In this document: positions 25,500 to 35,641 of the stretch, in pieces
Numbering within the stretch: position 1 is the first letter of the stretch
Layout of the letters: every line of letters begins with the position of its first letter
From: Paenibacillus nuruki
GTDB lineage: Bacteria; Bacillota; Bacilli; Paenibacillales; Paenibacillaceae
NCBI RefSeq assembly: GCF_001721045.1
Contig: NZ_MDER01000066.1
Location: 1-56,652, forward strand
Length of the DNA: 56,652 bases
Direction of reading: 5' to 3'
Notes under the pieces: generated by a model
What the model was told of the DNA's origin: nothing
The model's database searches: none
The model's input: only the letters and a program-made list of their open reading frames with translations
Made by a program: the position numbers and the translations under genes

Positions 25500-26201
25500 A
25501 TGGATATTTCAAAACAAGTTGTTATTGTTAGTGGTGCTAATCGAGGTTTGGGTAAACAGTTGGCTCTTGAGCTTTTGGCAAGAGGAGCTAAAGTATATGC
25601 AGGAGCAAGAAATCCAGAATCTGTCGATCTACCAGGAGCTATTCCGTTACAATTGGATATCACCAATCCTCAATCTGTAATGACAGCCACTGAAATCGCA
25701 AGTGATGCAACAGTACTTATCAATAATGCAGGGTCATCAACAGGAGCTTCTTTATTAACAGGCAGTTTAGAGTATATTCATATCGAATTTAATACTCATG
25801 CGTTCGGAGCCCTTTCGATGATTCGTGCATTTGCACCTGTTATTGAAAAAAATGGCGGAGGTTCAATCCTAAATATCTTATCTGTATTGTCTTGGGTTAG
25901 TACAGGTCAAGAAGGTGCATATGCTGCTGCCAAAGCTGCTGAATGGGGATTAACGAATGTGTTACGTCTTGAATTAGCGCCTAAAAATATTAAAGTCGCT
26001 GGATTACACGTAGGCTTTATGGATACCGATATGACTACTCATGTGGATGCACCGAAATCGTCTCCACAAGACATCGCTAAAATCGCAATTGATGGAATCG
26101 AAGCTGATCTTTACGAGATTATTGCTGATTCTATCAGTCAACAAGTGCAACAAGGGCTTGCTGGAGGAGTTCCTGCTCTATATCCACAACTATTTCAATA
26201 A
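25500..26201 (+). CDS. Short-chain dehydrogenase/reductase
   Basis: 233 residues from ATG 25500, GAGGAG 11 nt upstream. Classical SDR: cofactor motif VSGANRGLGKQLA, structural NNAG at about residue 80, catalytic Ser in NILSVLSWVS, then YAAAK (Tyr-x-x-x-Lys). The acidic/basic residue after strand 2 (AGARNP) suggests NADPH. First gene of an operon with a muconolactone-isomerase-like protein and a TetR repressor, behind a promoter with three operators. Probably an inducible reductase for a xenobiotic or quinone-like carbonyl. Confidence 0.9.
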   Translation: MDISKQVVIVSGANRGLGKQLALELLARGAKVYAGARNPESVDLPGAIPLQLDITNPQSVMTATEIASDATVLINNAGSSTGASLLTGSLEYIHIEFNTHAFGALSMIRAFAPVIEKNGGGSILNILSVLSWVSTGQEGAYAAAKAAEWGLTNVLRLELAPKNIKVAGLHVGFMDTDMTTHVDAPKSSPQDIAKIAIDGIEADLYEIIADSISQQVQQGLAGGVPALYPQLFQ

Positions 26202-26233
26202 AAGTAGAGCACATCTATAAGGAGAGATGAAAC

Positions 26234-26491
26234 ATGCGTTTTTTAGTTCATGTTCGAATTCGACCAGATGCACCACAACATGAAATAGAAGCATTACAAC
26301 CCGCAGAGCAAGCAAGATTTGCAGAATTAGTAGAGCTTGGGTTTATCAAAAATTTTTATCTTTCGCATACTAGAGATGAACATTGGTCTATTTGCACAGC
26401 AGATCATGAGGATACTTTAAGAGAAGCTTTGCAAACATTGCCGTTTTATCAATATATGATCTTAGAATATAATGAATTGGTTGACGAATAA
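26234..26491 (+). CDS. Muconolactone-isomerase-like small protein
   Basis: 85 residues, AAGGAGA before ATG 26234. The ferredoxin-like fold of muconolactone delta-isomerase (PF02426) is suggested by MRFLVHVRIRPD, ARFAELVELGFIKNFYLS, WSICTADHEDTLREALQTLPFYQYMILEYNEL. True catabolic isomerases work in the catechol branch of the beta-ketoadipate pathway, but no other gene of that pathway is here, so it more likely serves the SDR partner (32 nt upstream) in an unknown way. Confidence 0.7.
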   Translation: MRFLVHVRIRPDAPQHEIEALQPAEQARFAELVELGFIKNFYLSHTRDEHWSICTADHEDTLREALQTLPFYQYMILEYNELVDE

Positions 26492-26595
26492 AAAAGTGAT
26501 TGTAGTCTTTAAATAGGATTAATATATTCAACGCTCGCCGCTTTCTTTACTTAACGTTCTCAATATGTTACATTTTTCGTATTGGGGGGAGTTTT

Positions 26596-27174
26596 GTGTC
26601 AAGAAGCAAAGAATTTGACGTTAATGAAGTATTAGATAAAGCTATGATTTTGTTTTGGGAACAAGGTTATGAGAAAACATCGATGAGTGATCTAGTCACA
26701 CATATGGGTATTCATCGTAGAAGTTTATATGATACATTTGGTGATAAGCACTCACTATTTCTGCAAGCAATCACTCGTTATATGGGCAAAGTGCAAGCGA
26801 ATCTCACAAGTGAAATCAAGCCGTCCCAAACGGCAACAGAAGCATTATATGCTATTTTTCAATTTATGGTTACAGATCAAGAGGATTTGCCATCCGGTTG
26901 CTTGTTAGTCAATTCAGTAACAGAACTGGCTGCCCGCGATGCAGAGGTAAATGCTAAGTCGATCGAATCATTTAAAGGAACAGAAGATATGCTTGAACAG
27001 ATTATTCTGTGGGGTCAACAGGATGGCGAATTCACTACCAAACAGAGCGCTAAAGAACTAGCCGAATATCTGCATACCGTGTCGATCGGTATACGCGTGA
27101 TGGGAAGATCTTCTGTAGACAAAGCCAAGTTATTGCATATCGTAGATGTATCTATAGACTTATTAAAAAGTTAA
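26596..27174 (+). CDS. TetR-family repressor (LmrA/YxaF-like layout)
   Basis: 192 residues from a GTG with GGGGGGAG just before. HTH in KTSMSDLVTHMGIHRRSLYDTFGDKHSLF (about 25-53), followed by a ligand-binding domain with DLPSGCLLVNSVTELAARD, typical of the PF16925-type C-terminus. Third gene of the SDR operon. Autoregulation through the three GAACGATCATTCT sites upstream of the SDR gene is the simple model; TTAACGTTCTCAA at about 26551-26563 is a weaker half-site of its own. Confidence 0.88.
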   Translation: MSRSKEFDVNEVLDKAMILFWEQGYEKTSMSDLVTHMGIHRRSLYDTFGDKHSLFLQAITRYMGKVQANLTSEIKPSQTATEALYAIFQFMVTDQEDLPSGCLLVNSVTELAARDAEVNAKSIESFKGTEDMLEQIILWGQQDGEFTTKQSAKELAEYLHTVSIGIRVMGRSSVDKAKLLHIVDVSIDLLKS

Positions 27175-27204
27175 CATTATATATTAACAAATTATTTATA
27201 CATT

Positions 27205-27233
27205 TAAAGTCGCTCATGTAGCGGCTTTTTTTT
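27205..27233 (+). terminator. Terminator after TetR
   Basis: AAGTCGCT-CATGT-AGCGGCTT followed by eight T in all. Confidence 0.8.
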
Positions 27234-27269
27234 GTGTTATACGGGCATAATATTCACCTCTAAAGGCAT

Positions 27270-27306
27270 TAAGAGAATTAGGCAATCATTTAAGATAATC
27301 GGGATA
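27270..27306 (+). promoter_or_regulatory. Shared AKR operator, copy 2
   Basis: 29 bp (27270-27298) identical to 13581-13609, then GGGATA in both. It lies about 190 nt upstream of the cupin/AKR pair, in the same orientation as copy 1. No regulator gene lies next to it, so the AraC protein encoded at 12562-13479 is the likely binder. Confidence 0.65.
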
Positions 27307-27500
27307 TTAGGATAAGGCTCTTATGAGTCATAATAGTCATATGGGGAAAGATACTATATATCGGGTATCCACGTAGTCTCAATGCGCTACGATGTGTAGA
27401 AGAAGCCTCTCAGAAATCAGAATAACGAGATCGATGATTCGTTTGCAGTATTTGATTGTAACTACTATATAGAACCATAAATAGAAAGTAGGGATTGATG

Positions 27501-27896
27501 ATGGAAAATGAACAATTACAAAACAGTACTATTTTTCCTTTAGGTGAAAAAGTAAAAGCCAACTTTGTAGGCGATGCTTATTTGCAAATGGTCTTTACAG
27601 ATGCGACTCCTTTAAATACAGCGATTGGTAATGTAACCTTCGCTCCGGGTGCTCGTAATAACTGGCATTCTCATCATGTGGGTCAAGTATTATTAGTCAC
27701 TGGTGGTAAAGGGTGGTATCAAGCCGAAGGACAGCCTGCTCAAGCGCTTCAGACAGGTGATGTTGTGAATATTCCAGCTCATGTAAAACACTGGCATGGA
27801 GCAACTAAAGACAGCTGGTTTGTTCATTTAGCGATGACTCCAGGAGAAACCGATTGGCTAGAGCCGGTAGAAGATGAGTGGTTCAACCGTTTATAA
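27501..27896 (+). CDS. Cupin-domain protein
   Basis: 131 residues; AGTAGGG sits 7 nt before ATG 27501. Single double-stranded beta-helix with metal ligands in NNWHSHHVGQVLLVTGGKGWYQAEG (His, His, Gln/Glu) and VVNIPAHVKHWHGATKD (His). Resembles the cupins paired with carboxymuconolactone-decarboxylase or AKR genes, some of which are hydroxynitrile lyases; activity unknown. Forms an operon with the AKR 67 nt downstream. Confidence 0.85.
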   Translation: MENEQLQNSTIFPLGEKVKANFVGDAYLQMVFTDATPLNTAIGNVTFAPGARNNWHSHHVGQVLLVTGGKGWYQAEGQPAQALQTGDVVNIPAHVKHWHGATKDSWFVHLAMTPGETDWLEPVEDEWFNRL

Positions 27897-27963
27897 TACA
27901 ACAATCTTATAAATCGCTACTATATAAAATAGAATTTCAAAATCATAGATGAGGTGAATCGAT

Positions 27964-28821
27964 ATGGAATACGTAACATTAAATAATGGAGTTAAAATGC
28001 CGATTTTGGGATATGGTGTGTATCAAATTCCCGACCAAGCAGAATGTGAACAATGCGTACTGGATGCTATCAGCGTAGGGTATCGTTCAATTGATACTGC
28101 TCAAGCTTATAGAAATGAAGAAGCGGTTGGTCATGCAATACAGAAGAGTGGAGTGCCTAGAGAAGAATTATTTATCACCACTAAAGTCTGGATTTCCAAT
28201 GCAGGTTATGAAAAAGCGAAAGCTTCTATAGACGAATCTCTTCGCAAGCTTCAATTGGATTATCTGGATCTACTGTTAATCCATCAACCGTTTAACGACT
28301 ATTATGGTACTTACCGTGCTATGGAAGAGTACTATAAAGCAGGCAAAATCAAAGCGATCGGAGTCAGCAACTTCTATCCTGACCGCTATATTGATCTGGT
28401 GAAATTTGCTGAAGTAGTACCTGCGGTAAATCAAGTCGAGACCCATGTCTTTAACCAACAAGTCAAAGCGAATGAAATTATGAAAAAATACAATACACAG
28501 ATTGAATCGTGGGGTCCTTTTGCAGAAGGTAAAAATGATCTATTCACCAATCCTACTTTACAAGAAATTGGGGAGCAATATGGTAAATCGACTGCTCAAG
28601 TGGCCTTACGCTTTTTGATTCAACAAGGGATAGTGGTCATTCCCAAAACGGTTAACAAAGAGCGAATGGAACAAAACTTTAACGTGTTTGATTTTGAATT
28701 AAGCGCGCAAGATATGGAAAAATTAATCGCTTTAGATACAGAGAAAAGTTCATTCTTCTCTCACTCTGATCCAGCAACGGTTGAAATGTTAACCGATTAT
28801 GCTAAAAAAGGATTGGAATAA
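27964..28821 (+). CDS. Aldo-keto reductase, DkgA/2,5-diketo-gluconate reductase-like
   Basis: 285 residues; GAGGTGA before ATG 27964. AKR5-type: tetrad in [27 protein letters not shown] and [13 protein letters not shown]. The [26 protein letters not shown] segment binds NADPH. Enzymes of this branch reduce methylglyoxal and diketo-sugars. With the AKR at 13761 it shares a 37-bp upstream element, which parallels the yqhD-dkgA regulon of E. coli. Followed by a terminator and a TetR gene. Confidence 0.92.
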   Translation: MEYVTLNNGVKMPILGYGVYQIPDQAECEQCVLDAISVGYRSIDTAQAYRNEEAVGHAIQKSGVPREELFITTKVWISNAGYEKAKASIDESLRKLQLDYLDLLLIHQPFNDYYGTYRAMEEYYKAGKIKAIGVSNFYPDRYIDLVKFAEVVPAVNQVETHVFNQQVKANEIMKKYNTQIESWGPFAEGKNDLFTNPTLQEIGEQYGKSTAQVALRFLIQQGIVVIPKTVNKERMEQNFNVFDFELSAQDMEKLIALDTEKSSFFSHSDPATVEMLTDYAKKGLE

Positions 28822-28869
28822 GATCAATACTAACAGCATTCGCAGTTATATCATCGGATGACGTACAGA

Positions 28870-28912
28870 AGCTAGTAGAGTTGCTTTTAAAAAGCACTTT
28901 ACTAGCTTTTTA
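28870..28912 (+). terminator. Terminator after AKR
   Basis: AGCTAGTA...TACTAGCT with inner TGCTTTT/AAAAGCA, then TTTTTA. Confidence 0.8.
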
Positions 28913-28966
28913 TGTATACCTATTAGAAAGAGTATTATAAAATGGACTACAATTGATGTTTTTACG

Positions 28967-28981
28967 ACAACTGTCTATAAT
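28967..28981. promoter_or_regulatory. Candidate TetR operator and -10 region
   Basis: ACAACTGTCTATAAT is, reversed, a 14/15 match to the element at 13690. TATAAT at its end can serve as the -10 of the TetR gene at 29040, so binding there would be autoregulatory. Confidence 0.5.
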
Positions 28982-29039
28982 TTATAATCAATGTGTTGCA
29001 TGTGTATTGTGAATGATATAGAGAAGGATGTGTTGAGTT

Positions 29040-29594
29040 CTGATTGTTAAAGTAGATCGAAGAGTACTGCGCACCCAAGAAGCGATTAAGAAAGCACTTT
29101 TGGAACTGATGTCAGAAAAGAAATTCGATAGTATTACGATTCAAGATATTGCAGACCGAGCCAATATCAATCGTGCTACAGTGTATCTTCATTATCTGGA
29201 TAAATTTGATCTGTTGGATAAAATGATTGAGGAGCATATTGTGAATATGTCTACGATCTGCGAGACAGAAGCTGATCTCGACTGGTTCGAATCTACAGTA
29301 CATTGTATCGAATACTTAGAAGAAAATTATTTATTCTTTTCGACTATGTTAGCGAGTGAAGGAGCTTCTTTTTTCCGTAATCAATTTGTAGAACATAATA
29401 TTAAAGAGTTCAAAAAAGATATCGATATCACTACAGGAAAAAATAAAGGGCAGAATGAAGAAATTCTCGCCGAGTTCGTAGCTAATGCTTATGTTGGCGT
29501 AGTGGAATGGTGGATCAAAAATGAGATGCCTTACTCACCTAGAGAAATGGCAGAAAAAGTAGGCGATCTATTGGAAAGAGTTGTAGAATCTTAA
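29040..29594 (+). CDS. TetR/AcrR regulator (TetR_C_7 type), apparent CTG start
   Basis: 184 residues if started at CTG 29040, 12 nt after GAGAAGG. Homology requires the segment VKVDRRVLRTQEAIKKALLELMSEKKF. A TTG at 29100 would cut off the first helix, and an in-frame TGA stands two codons before CTG. The CTG aligns with the initiator Met of the paralogue at 29699-30268. HTH: SITIQDIADRANINRATVYLHYLDKFDLL. C-terminal YLFFSTMLASEGASFFRNQF and VEWWIKNEMPYS match its two neighbours. Possibly regulates the AKR/cupin unit just upstream. Confidence 0.8.
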   Translation: MIVKVDRRVLRTQEAIKKALLELMSEKKFDSITIQDIADRANINRATVYLHYLDKFDLLDKMIEEHIVNMSTICETEADLDWFESTVHCIEYLEENYLFFSTMLASEGASFFRNQFVEHNIKEFKKDIDITTGKNKGQNEEILAEFVANAYVGVVEWWIKNEMPYSPREMAEKVGDLLERVVES

Positions 29595-29627
29595 ATCTAG
29601 GGCTCTAGAATAATAACTCATCACATC

Positions 29628-29664
29628 AAAAAGAACGACTCCATATAGGTAGTCGTTCTTTTTT
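29628..29664. terminator. Bidirectional terminator
   Basis: AAAAAGAACGACT and AGTCGTTCTTTTT between converging TetR genes. Confidence 0.88.
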
Positions 29665-29698
29665 ATCGTAGAGACGTAACGGAGTAACAAAGTTGAAG

Positions 29699-30268
29699 CT
29701 AATGAATGACTTGATTACGCTTTAATAGTCCGCACAATTGATCAGATATCTCATCAGGTGACTGAGGCATCTGATTGACAATCCACCATTCGATCGTGCC
29801 TACAAAAGCAGAAGCCATAAAATGAGTAATAAATTCTTTATTATAGTGTTTATTATCATCTTCCATATTAATATGCATTCTAATATTCTCGATCACAATA
29901 TCCAGTAAGCGCTGACGGAAAGTAGGAACCCCTTTATTCGCAAACATAGAAGCATAGAATGTATAGTGTTCTTCAAAATAATGAACAATCGGGAGCAACG
30001 AAGATTGTAATAGATCGATCGTGTCTCCATTAGCATCAATGGTTGTACTTACCATACTCATTTTATTCAAGTAGACCTCAATACACCGATCCAGTAAATC
30101 ATATTTATCTGTGTAATGAAAATAGATCGTCCCTCGATTTACATTAGCTCGCTCAGCAATTTCATTGATTGTAATCTCTTCGAAATTCTTTTCCGCAATC
30201 AAAGAAAGAAACGATTGAAAGATAGCATCCTTTGTTTTGACGATTCTTCGATCTACTTTTGTACTCAT
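29699..30268 (-). CDS. TetR/AcrR regulator (TetR_C_7 type)
   Basis: 189 residues, GGAGG before ATG 30268. HTH EITINEIAERANVNRGTIYFHYTDKYDLLDRC at about 32-62. C-terminal domain YTFYASMFANKGVPTFRQRL, then GTIEWWIVNQMPQSPDEI, paralogous to the regulators at 11976 and 29040. Divergent from a SnoaL-like gene with a 162-nt control region, so that gene is the likely target. Confidence 0.9.
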   Translation of the reverse strand: MSTKVDRRIVKTKDAIFQSFLSLIAEKNFEEITINEIAERANVNRGTIYFHYTDKYDLLDRCIEVYLNKMSMVSTTIDANGDTIDLLQSSLLPIVHYFEEHYTFYASMFANKGVPTFRQRLLDIVIENIRMHINMEDDNKHYNKEFITHFMASAFVGTIEWWIVNQMPQSPDEISDQLCGLLKRNQVIH

Positions 30269-30430
30269 GTCTATTCCTCCATTCCAAGATATCTAACAGA
30301 TCGATGGCTTCTGTTGAATATCCTACAAAAAGCGCTAGATTAACGATTGAACGTACTCCAATACTTCTTATAATAAGCAATAGGACGTACATCTGTAAAA
30401 CAAATATACCATTTAAAGGAGGGTGACATC

Positions 30431-30871
30431 ATGTCACTAGAACGTTTAGAAGCCGTATCCGAATTAAGAAGCTTGGTCGATGATTATGCCATTTTAACTG
30501 ATGAGAAGAAGATTTCAGAGCAAATGAATTTATTTACACCTGATGCGAAATTTACTATTTATATAGGTGGTCAATTGATTTCAACCATCACTGGAACAGA
30601 ATCATTAGAAAAAGAATTTATGACCCATGTGAATGAGATCAAGTGTTATTTTACTATCAATGGACAGCATAAAGTAACCGTGAACGGAGATACTGCCGAA
30701 GGAATCGTATTTTCGCAAATGAAAGTCATTCGAGAAGAACAGGGAGTCGATATTCTATCCGATTATAGTATTCGATATGATGACGTGTATGTACGTCAAA
30801 ACGGAGCATGGTTAATACAAGAACGCGCAGAATACATGATTATGATTGAATCTAGACCATTACAATCTTAA
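30431..30871 (+). CDS. SnoaL-like (NTF2-fold) protein
   Basis: 146 residues; AAAGGAGGGTGA before ATG 30431. Cone-shaped NTF2 fold of the SnoaL_4 kind (PF13577): SELRSLVDDYAILTDEKKISEQMNLFTPDAKFTIY, then YFTINGQHKVTVNGDTAEGIVFSQM and WLIQERAEYM. Members include polyketide cyclases, hydratases and ketosteroid-isomerase-like enzymes; here no biosynthetic partner is present. Divergent TetR suggests inducible expression, perhaps in detoxification. Single gene followed by a terminator. Confidence 0.85.
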   Translation: MSLERLEAVSELRSLVDDYAILTDEKKISEQMNLFTPDAKFTIYIGGQLISTITGTESLEKEFMTHVNEIKCYFTINGQHKVTVNGDTAEGIVFSQMKVIREEQGVDILSDYSIRYDDVYVRQNGAWLIQERAEYMIMIESRPLQS

Positions 30872-30885
30872 ACTAAAATCCTAAA

Positions 30886-30922
30886 CAAAAGAGCTGATGA
30901 ATAACTTCCTCGGCTCTTTTTT
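30886..30922 (+). terminator. Terminator after SnoaL-like gene
   Basis: AAAGAGC(TGA)...(TCG)GCTCTTT followed by a T-run. Confidence 0.75.
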
Positions 30923-30973
30923 ACGTTGTTTTCTTATTCGTTTTAGATAGCGTTATTTTTATATGTCAGAATG

Positions 30974-31002
30974 TTGTTATATTGCAGAGGTCATGTTATG
31001 AT
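30974..31002 (+). promoter_or_regulatory. SigA-type promoter for xynD
   Basis: TTGTTA (30974-30979), 17 nt, TATGAT (30997-31002). This gives a leader of about 220 nt that contains the cre site. No gene seen in 30872-31231. Confidence 0.55.
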
Positions 31003-31103
31003 TATGCCGAATAAAACATTATCTTCAATTTAATACATATTTAACCTTTTCAACCTTACCCATGCGCTGATCTTCTTGGATGCGCTTTTTATATGTATGC
31101 AAA

Positions 31104-31117
31104 TGTAAGCGTTATCA
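31104..31117 (+). promoter_or_regulatory. Perfect CcpA cre site
   Basis: TGTAAGCGTTATCA matches TGWAANCGNTNWCA at every position. It is about 95 nt into the predicted xynD transcript, so repression by roadblock is expected when preferred sugars are present. Confidence 0.8.
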
Positions 31118-31231
31118 AAGTGTATTTTAATGTCTATTTTCTCGCAGGTACAAGTCTGAGTATATTCTTTGCTATACACAAAGTAACGAATATCTCAGCT
31201 TTATACCATATAAAATAACGGAGGTATTCAG

Positions 31232-32761
31232 ATGATCAGAAAATGTTTCGGTTTGTTCCTTGCTTTCGCTTTAGTATTCAGTGTCTTTTCTACATTACCT
31301 GTAGATGCTGCAAATCGACCATTAGCCAAGCTTCCTGGTAATTCCAATCCTTTAATGGATCACAAATTAGGAGCTGACCCTTATTCATTGGTCTATAACG
31401 GAAGAGTCTATGTTTATATGTCCAGTGATACCTACGTGTATAACAGTGATGGCTCGATTAAAGAAAATGATTTTAGTTCACTTGATCGTATTCAAGTCAG
31501 CTCTTCTGCAGACATGGTCAATTGGACTGATCATGGAACAATACCTGTTGCTGGAGTAAATAACAAAAATGGTGGCAAAGGTATAGCGAAATGGGCTGGC
31601 AATTCATGGGCTCCAGCAGTAGCTACCAAAAAAATAAATGGTAAAGATAAATTCTTTTTATATTTCGCTAATGGTGGATCAGGAATTGGTGTTTTGACCG
31701 CAGACTCACCGATTGGACCATGGACAGACCCACTTGGCAAAGCGCTATTAACCCAAAGTACACCGGGCATGGCGGGAGTAACATGGCTTTTCGATCCTGC
31801 TGTTCTTTTAAATGATGATGGTACAGGATACTTGTATAGCGGAGGAGGTATCCCTAATGAATCTAATCCAGCTTCTATCGCTAATCCGAAAACAGCTAGA
31901 GTGATCAAATTAGGAGCCGATATGATCAGTGTCAATGGTAGTGCGACTACAATCGATGCTCCCTATATGTTTGAAGATTCAGGAATTCATAAGTACAACG
32001 GAAAATACTATTATTCCTACTGTATTAATTTTGCCGGTACCCATCCTGCACAATATCCAGCAGGTGAGATCGGTTATATGGTAAGTGATAATCCGATGGG
32101 ACCTTTTACGTACAAAGGTCATTTCCTGAAAAATCCGTATAACTTCTTCGGCGTAGGTGGGAACAACCATCATGCTGTCTTTAATTTTAAAAATGAATGG
32201 TACGTGGTATATCATGCGCAAACCGTAAGCAAAGCTCAAATTGGCACAGGAAAAGGATATCGTTCTCCACATATCAATAAATTAGTACACAATGCAGATG
32301 GCAGTATTGCTGAAGTACAAGCGAATATGGCTGGAGTCGCTCAACTATCGAATATCAATCCTTATACCCGGGTGGAAGCAGAGACGATTGGATGGCAAGC
32401 AGGTATTGCTACAGAGCCTACACAAGCAAGCGGTGGCCCGATTAGCAATCTCAATGTGACCAATATTAATAATGGAGATTGGGTCGCTGTTGGCAGAGCA
32501 GACTTCGGTTCTAATGGAGCCAAAACATTCAAAGCGAATGTAGCGACGACGGGTGGAGGCAATATTGAAGTGCGGCTGGATAGTGACACAGGTCCTCTGG
32601 TAGGGACTTTGAAAGTAACTTCCACTGGAGGTATGCAGAACTGGAAAGAGATGCAGACAACGATTAATAATGTGACTGGTATTCATAATGTATACCTCGT
32701 ATTTACAGGCTCAGGAAATGCGAATCTATTCAATCTGGATTACTGGCAGTTCGCTTCCTAA
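31232..32761 (+). CDS. xynD: Secreted arabinoxylan arabinofuranohydrolase, GH43-CBM6
   Basis: 509 residues; CGGAGG before ATG 31232. A signal peptide ends near residue 26 (PVDA-A). GH43_10 catalytic propeller to about residue 375, with predicted base Asp49 (KLGADPYSLV), modulator Asp188 (WLFDPAVLL) and acid Glu248 (MFEDSGIHKY). A CBM6 beta-sandwich follows (YTRVEAETIGWQAG... to GSGNANLFNLDYWQFAS). Length and layout match B. subtilis XynD (513 residues), which removes arabinose from doubly and singly substituted xylose of arabinoxylan. A perfect cre in the leader fits carbon-catabolite repression. The lichenase follows. Confidence 0.92.
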   Translation: MIRKCFGLFLAFALVFSVFSTLPVDAANRPLAKLPGNSNPLMDHKLGADPYSLVYNGRVYVYMSSDTYVYNSDGSIKENDFSSLDRIQVSSSADMVNWTDHGTIPVAGVNNKNGGKGIAKWAGNSWAPAVATKKINGKDKFFLYFANGGSGIGVLTADSPIGPWTDPLGKALLTQSTPGMAGVTWLFDPAVLLNDDGTGYLYSGGGIPNESNPASIANPKTARVIKLGADMISVNGSATTIDAPYMFEDSGIHKYNGKYYYSYCINFAGTHPAQYPAGEIGYMVSDNPMGPFTYKGHFLKNPYNFFGVGGNNHHAVFNFKNEWYVVYHAQTVSKAQIGTGKGYRSPHINKLVHNADGSIAEVQANMAGVAQLSNINPYTRVEAETIGWQAGIATEPTQASGGPISNLNVTNINNGDWVAVGRADFGSNGAKTFKANVATTGGGNIEVRLDSDTGPLVGTLKVTSTGGMQNWKEMQTTINNVTGIHNVYLVFTGSGNANLFNLDYWQFAS

Positions 32762-32786
32762 TAGATCCGACTGATGTTTTACGATT

Positions 32787-32831
32787 GGGTCTCTGGTAGA
32801 CGATCTTCGATGTTGCTAGAGACCCTATTTA
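32787..32831 (+). terminator. Hairpin between xynD and lichenase
   Basis: GGGTCTCT (32787-32794) pairs with AGAGACCC (32818-32825), then TATTT. The T-run is weak, so read-through into the lichenase gene is possible. Confidence 0.55.
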
Positions 32832-32869
32832 GAATATGGATTTTATCTTATATTAAGATGGAGGTATTT

Positions 32870-33583
32870 ATGAAAAAGAAATCTTGGGTAACGTTGGCAG
32901 CTACAGGGGTTATTTCACTATTTGTCTCGGTAAGTGCATTTGCAGGAACAGTCTTCTGGGAACCACTGACTTATTTTAATGCAAGCACATGGCAAAAAGC
33001 AGATGGATACTCTAATGGAGATATGTTCAATTGTACATGGCGTGGCAATAATGCTAATTTTACAAGCGATGGTAAGCTTAGACTGGGATTGACAAGTTCA
33101 GCAGCCAACAAGTTCGATTGTGCAGAATACCGTTCGACTAACAAATACAAATACGGTAAGTATGAAGTGAGTATGAAGCCTGCCAAAAACACAGGTATTA
33201 TATCTTCTTTCTTTACGTACACAGGACCTACAGATGGAACACCATGGGATGAGATTGATATTGAGTTTCTAGGTAAAGATACGACTAAAGTACAATTCAA
33301 TTATTATACCAATGGTGTAGGGAATCATGAAAAAGTCATTAATTTGGGATTTGATGCTTCACAAGGCTTCCATACGTATGCTTTCGACTGGCAGCCTAAT
33401 TCAATCAAATGGTATGTCGATGGCGTACTCAAGCATACCGCAACCACCAATATTCCAACCAATGCAGGTAAAATTATGATGAATATCTGGAATGGTAAAG
33501 GAGTAGACGACTGGTTAGGGTCTTATAATGGAGCCAATCCATTGTATGCAGAATATGATTGGGTGAAATACACCAGTAATTAA
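32870..33583 (+). CDS. bglS: Secreted GH16 lichenase (endo-beta-1,3-1,4-glucanase)
   Basis: 237 residues; GGAGG 5 nt before ATG 32870 (the in-frame ATG at 32774 has no ribosome site). Signal peptide to about residue 25 (SAFA-G). The lichenase signature DEIDIEFLG gives nucleophile Glu128, Asp130 and acid/base Glu132; [10 protein letters not shown] and YDWVKYTSN are characteristic of the Bacillus enzymes. It cuts mixed-linkage beta-glucans of cereal walls outside the cell. No clear promoter of its own was seen in the 108-nt gap, so it may rely on xynD read-through. Confidence 0.93.
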   Translation: MKKKSWVTLAATGVISLFVSVSAFAGTVFWEPLTYFNASTWQKADGYSNGDMFNCTWRGNNANFTSDGKLRLGLTSSAANKFDCAEYRSTNKYKYGKYEVSMKPAKNTGIISSFFTYTGPTDGTPWDEIDIEFLGKDTTKVQFNYYTNGVGNHEKVINLGFDASQGFHTYAFDWQPNSIKWYVDGVLKHTATTNIPTNAGKIMMNIWNGKGVDDWLGSYNGANPLYAEYDWVKYTSN

Positions 33584-33590
33584 TGATGAT

Positions 33591-33628
33591 AGAAGAGGCG
33601 GCCTTATAGGGCTGTCTCTTCTTTTTTT
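33591..33628 (+). terminator. Terminator after lichenase
   Basis: AGAAGAG(GCGGCC)...(GGGCTGT)CTCTTCT followed by a T-run of seven. Confidence 0.8.
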
Positions 33629-33809
33629 GGAACAAATTAAACGGTTTTATATAGCTTTTATCATTACATGTTGTTTATAACGGATACCTAGCTTTACGAA
33701 AAAAAATCCGCATTACATAAACATGTGGATGCTGTAGATTATAAAAATAGTTTATGCATGTACAAACAAATGATTGCGTATATAGGTGTTACTATCTATA
33801 ATAATTTAA

Positions 33810-35234
<1,425 letters not shown>

Positions 35235-35308
35235 ATAAAAGAAAATTTATATGATAAATAATTTCAATCTCCCAAAAACATTGTGTAAACTATACAAGTA
35301 ATTAAAAA

Positions 35309-35354
35309 CAAGCAAAAAAGAGACAGTCTTTAAAGATTGTCTCTTTTTTGCTTG
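35309..35354. terminator. Strong terminator after gdhA
   Basis: CAAGCAAAAAAGAGACAGTC and GATTGTCTCTTTTTTGCTTG form a long nearly perfect stem. Nothing else convincing was seen in 35355-35640. Confidence 0.92.
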
Positions 35355-35641
35355 CAACTAAACAGAATATATTACCGGTTAATATAGGCGCTACATACCA
35401 ATCCATAGATTAATAATGGTAGAGATGTATTTATAATTGATGACGCTATAATATAATGTAATAAAGAAGTGAAAAAACGAATAAAAAACATAAAAATAAA
35501 TAGATAGTTCGTAAATAGCGATCTAAAAAACAATATTTCATTGACAACACCTATGAAATTCATTAAAATTCGAAAGGGACATCAGCTTCAAAACGAATCA
35601 TAAATATAATTGCCTTGAGTTTATTCATAAATATATATGTT

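Noticed and set aside
35372-35563. 63-codon hydrophobic frame on the - strand between gdhA and the permease
   Set aside because: No ribosome site before its ATG, low-complexity Phe/Leu/Ile composition expected from AT-rich noncoding DNA, and it runs into a terminator.
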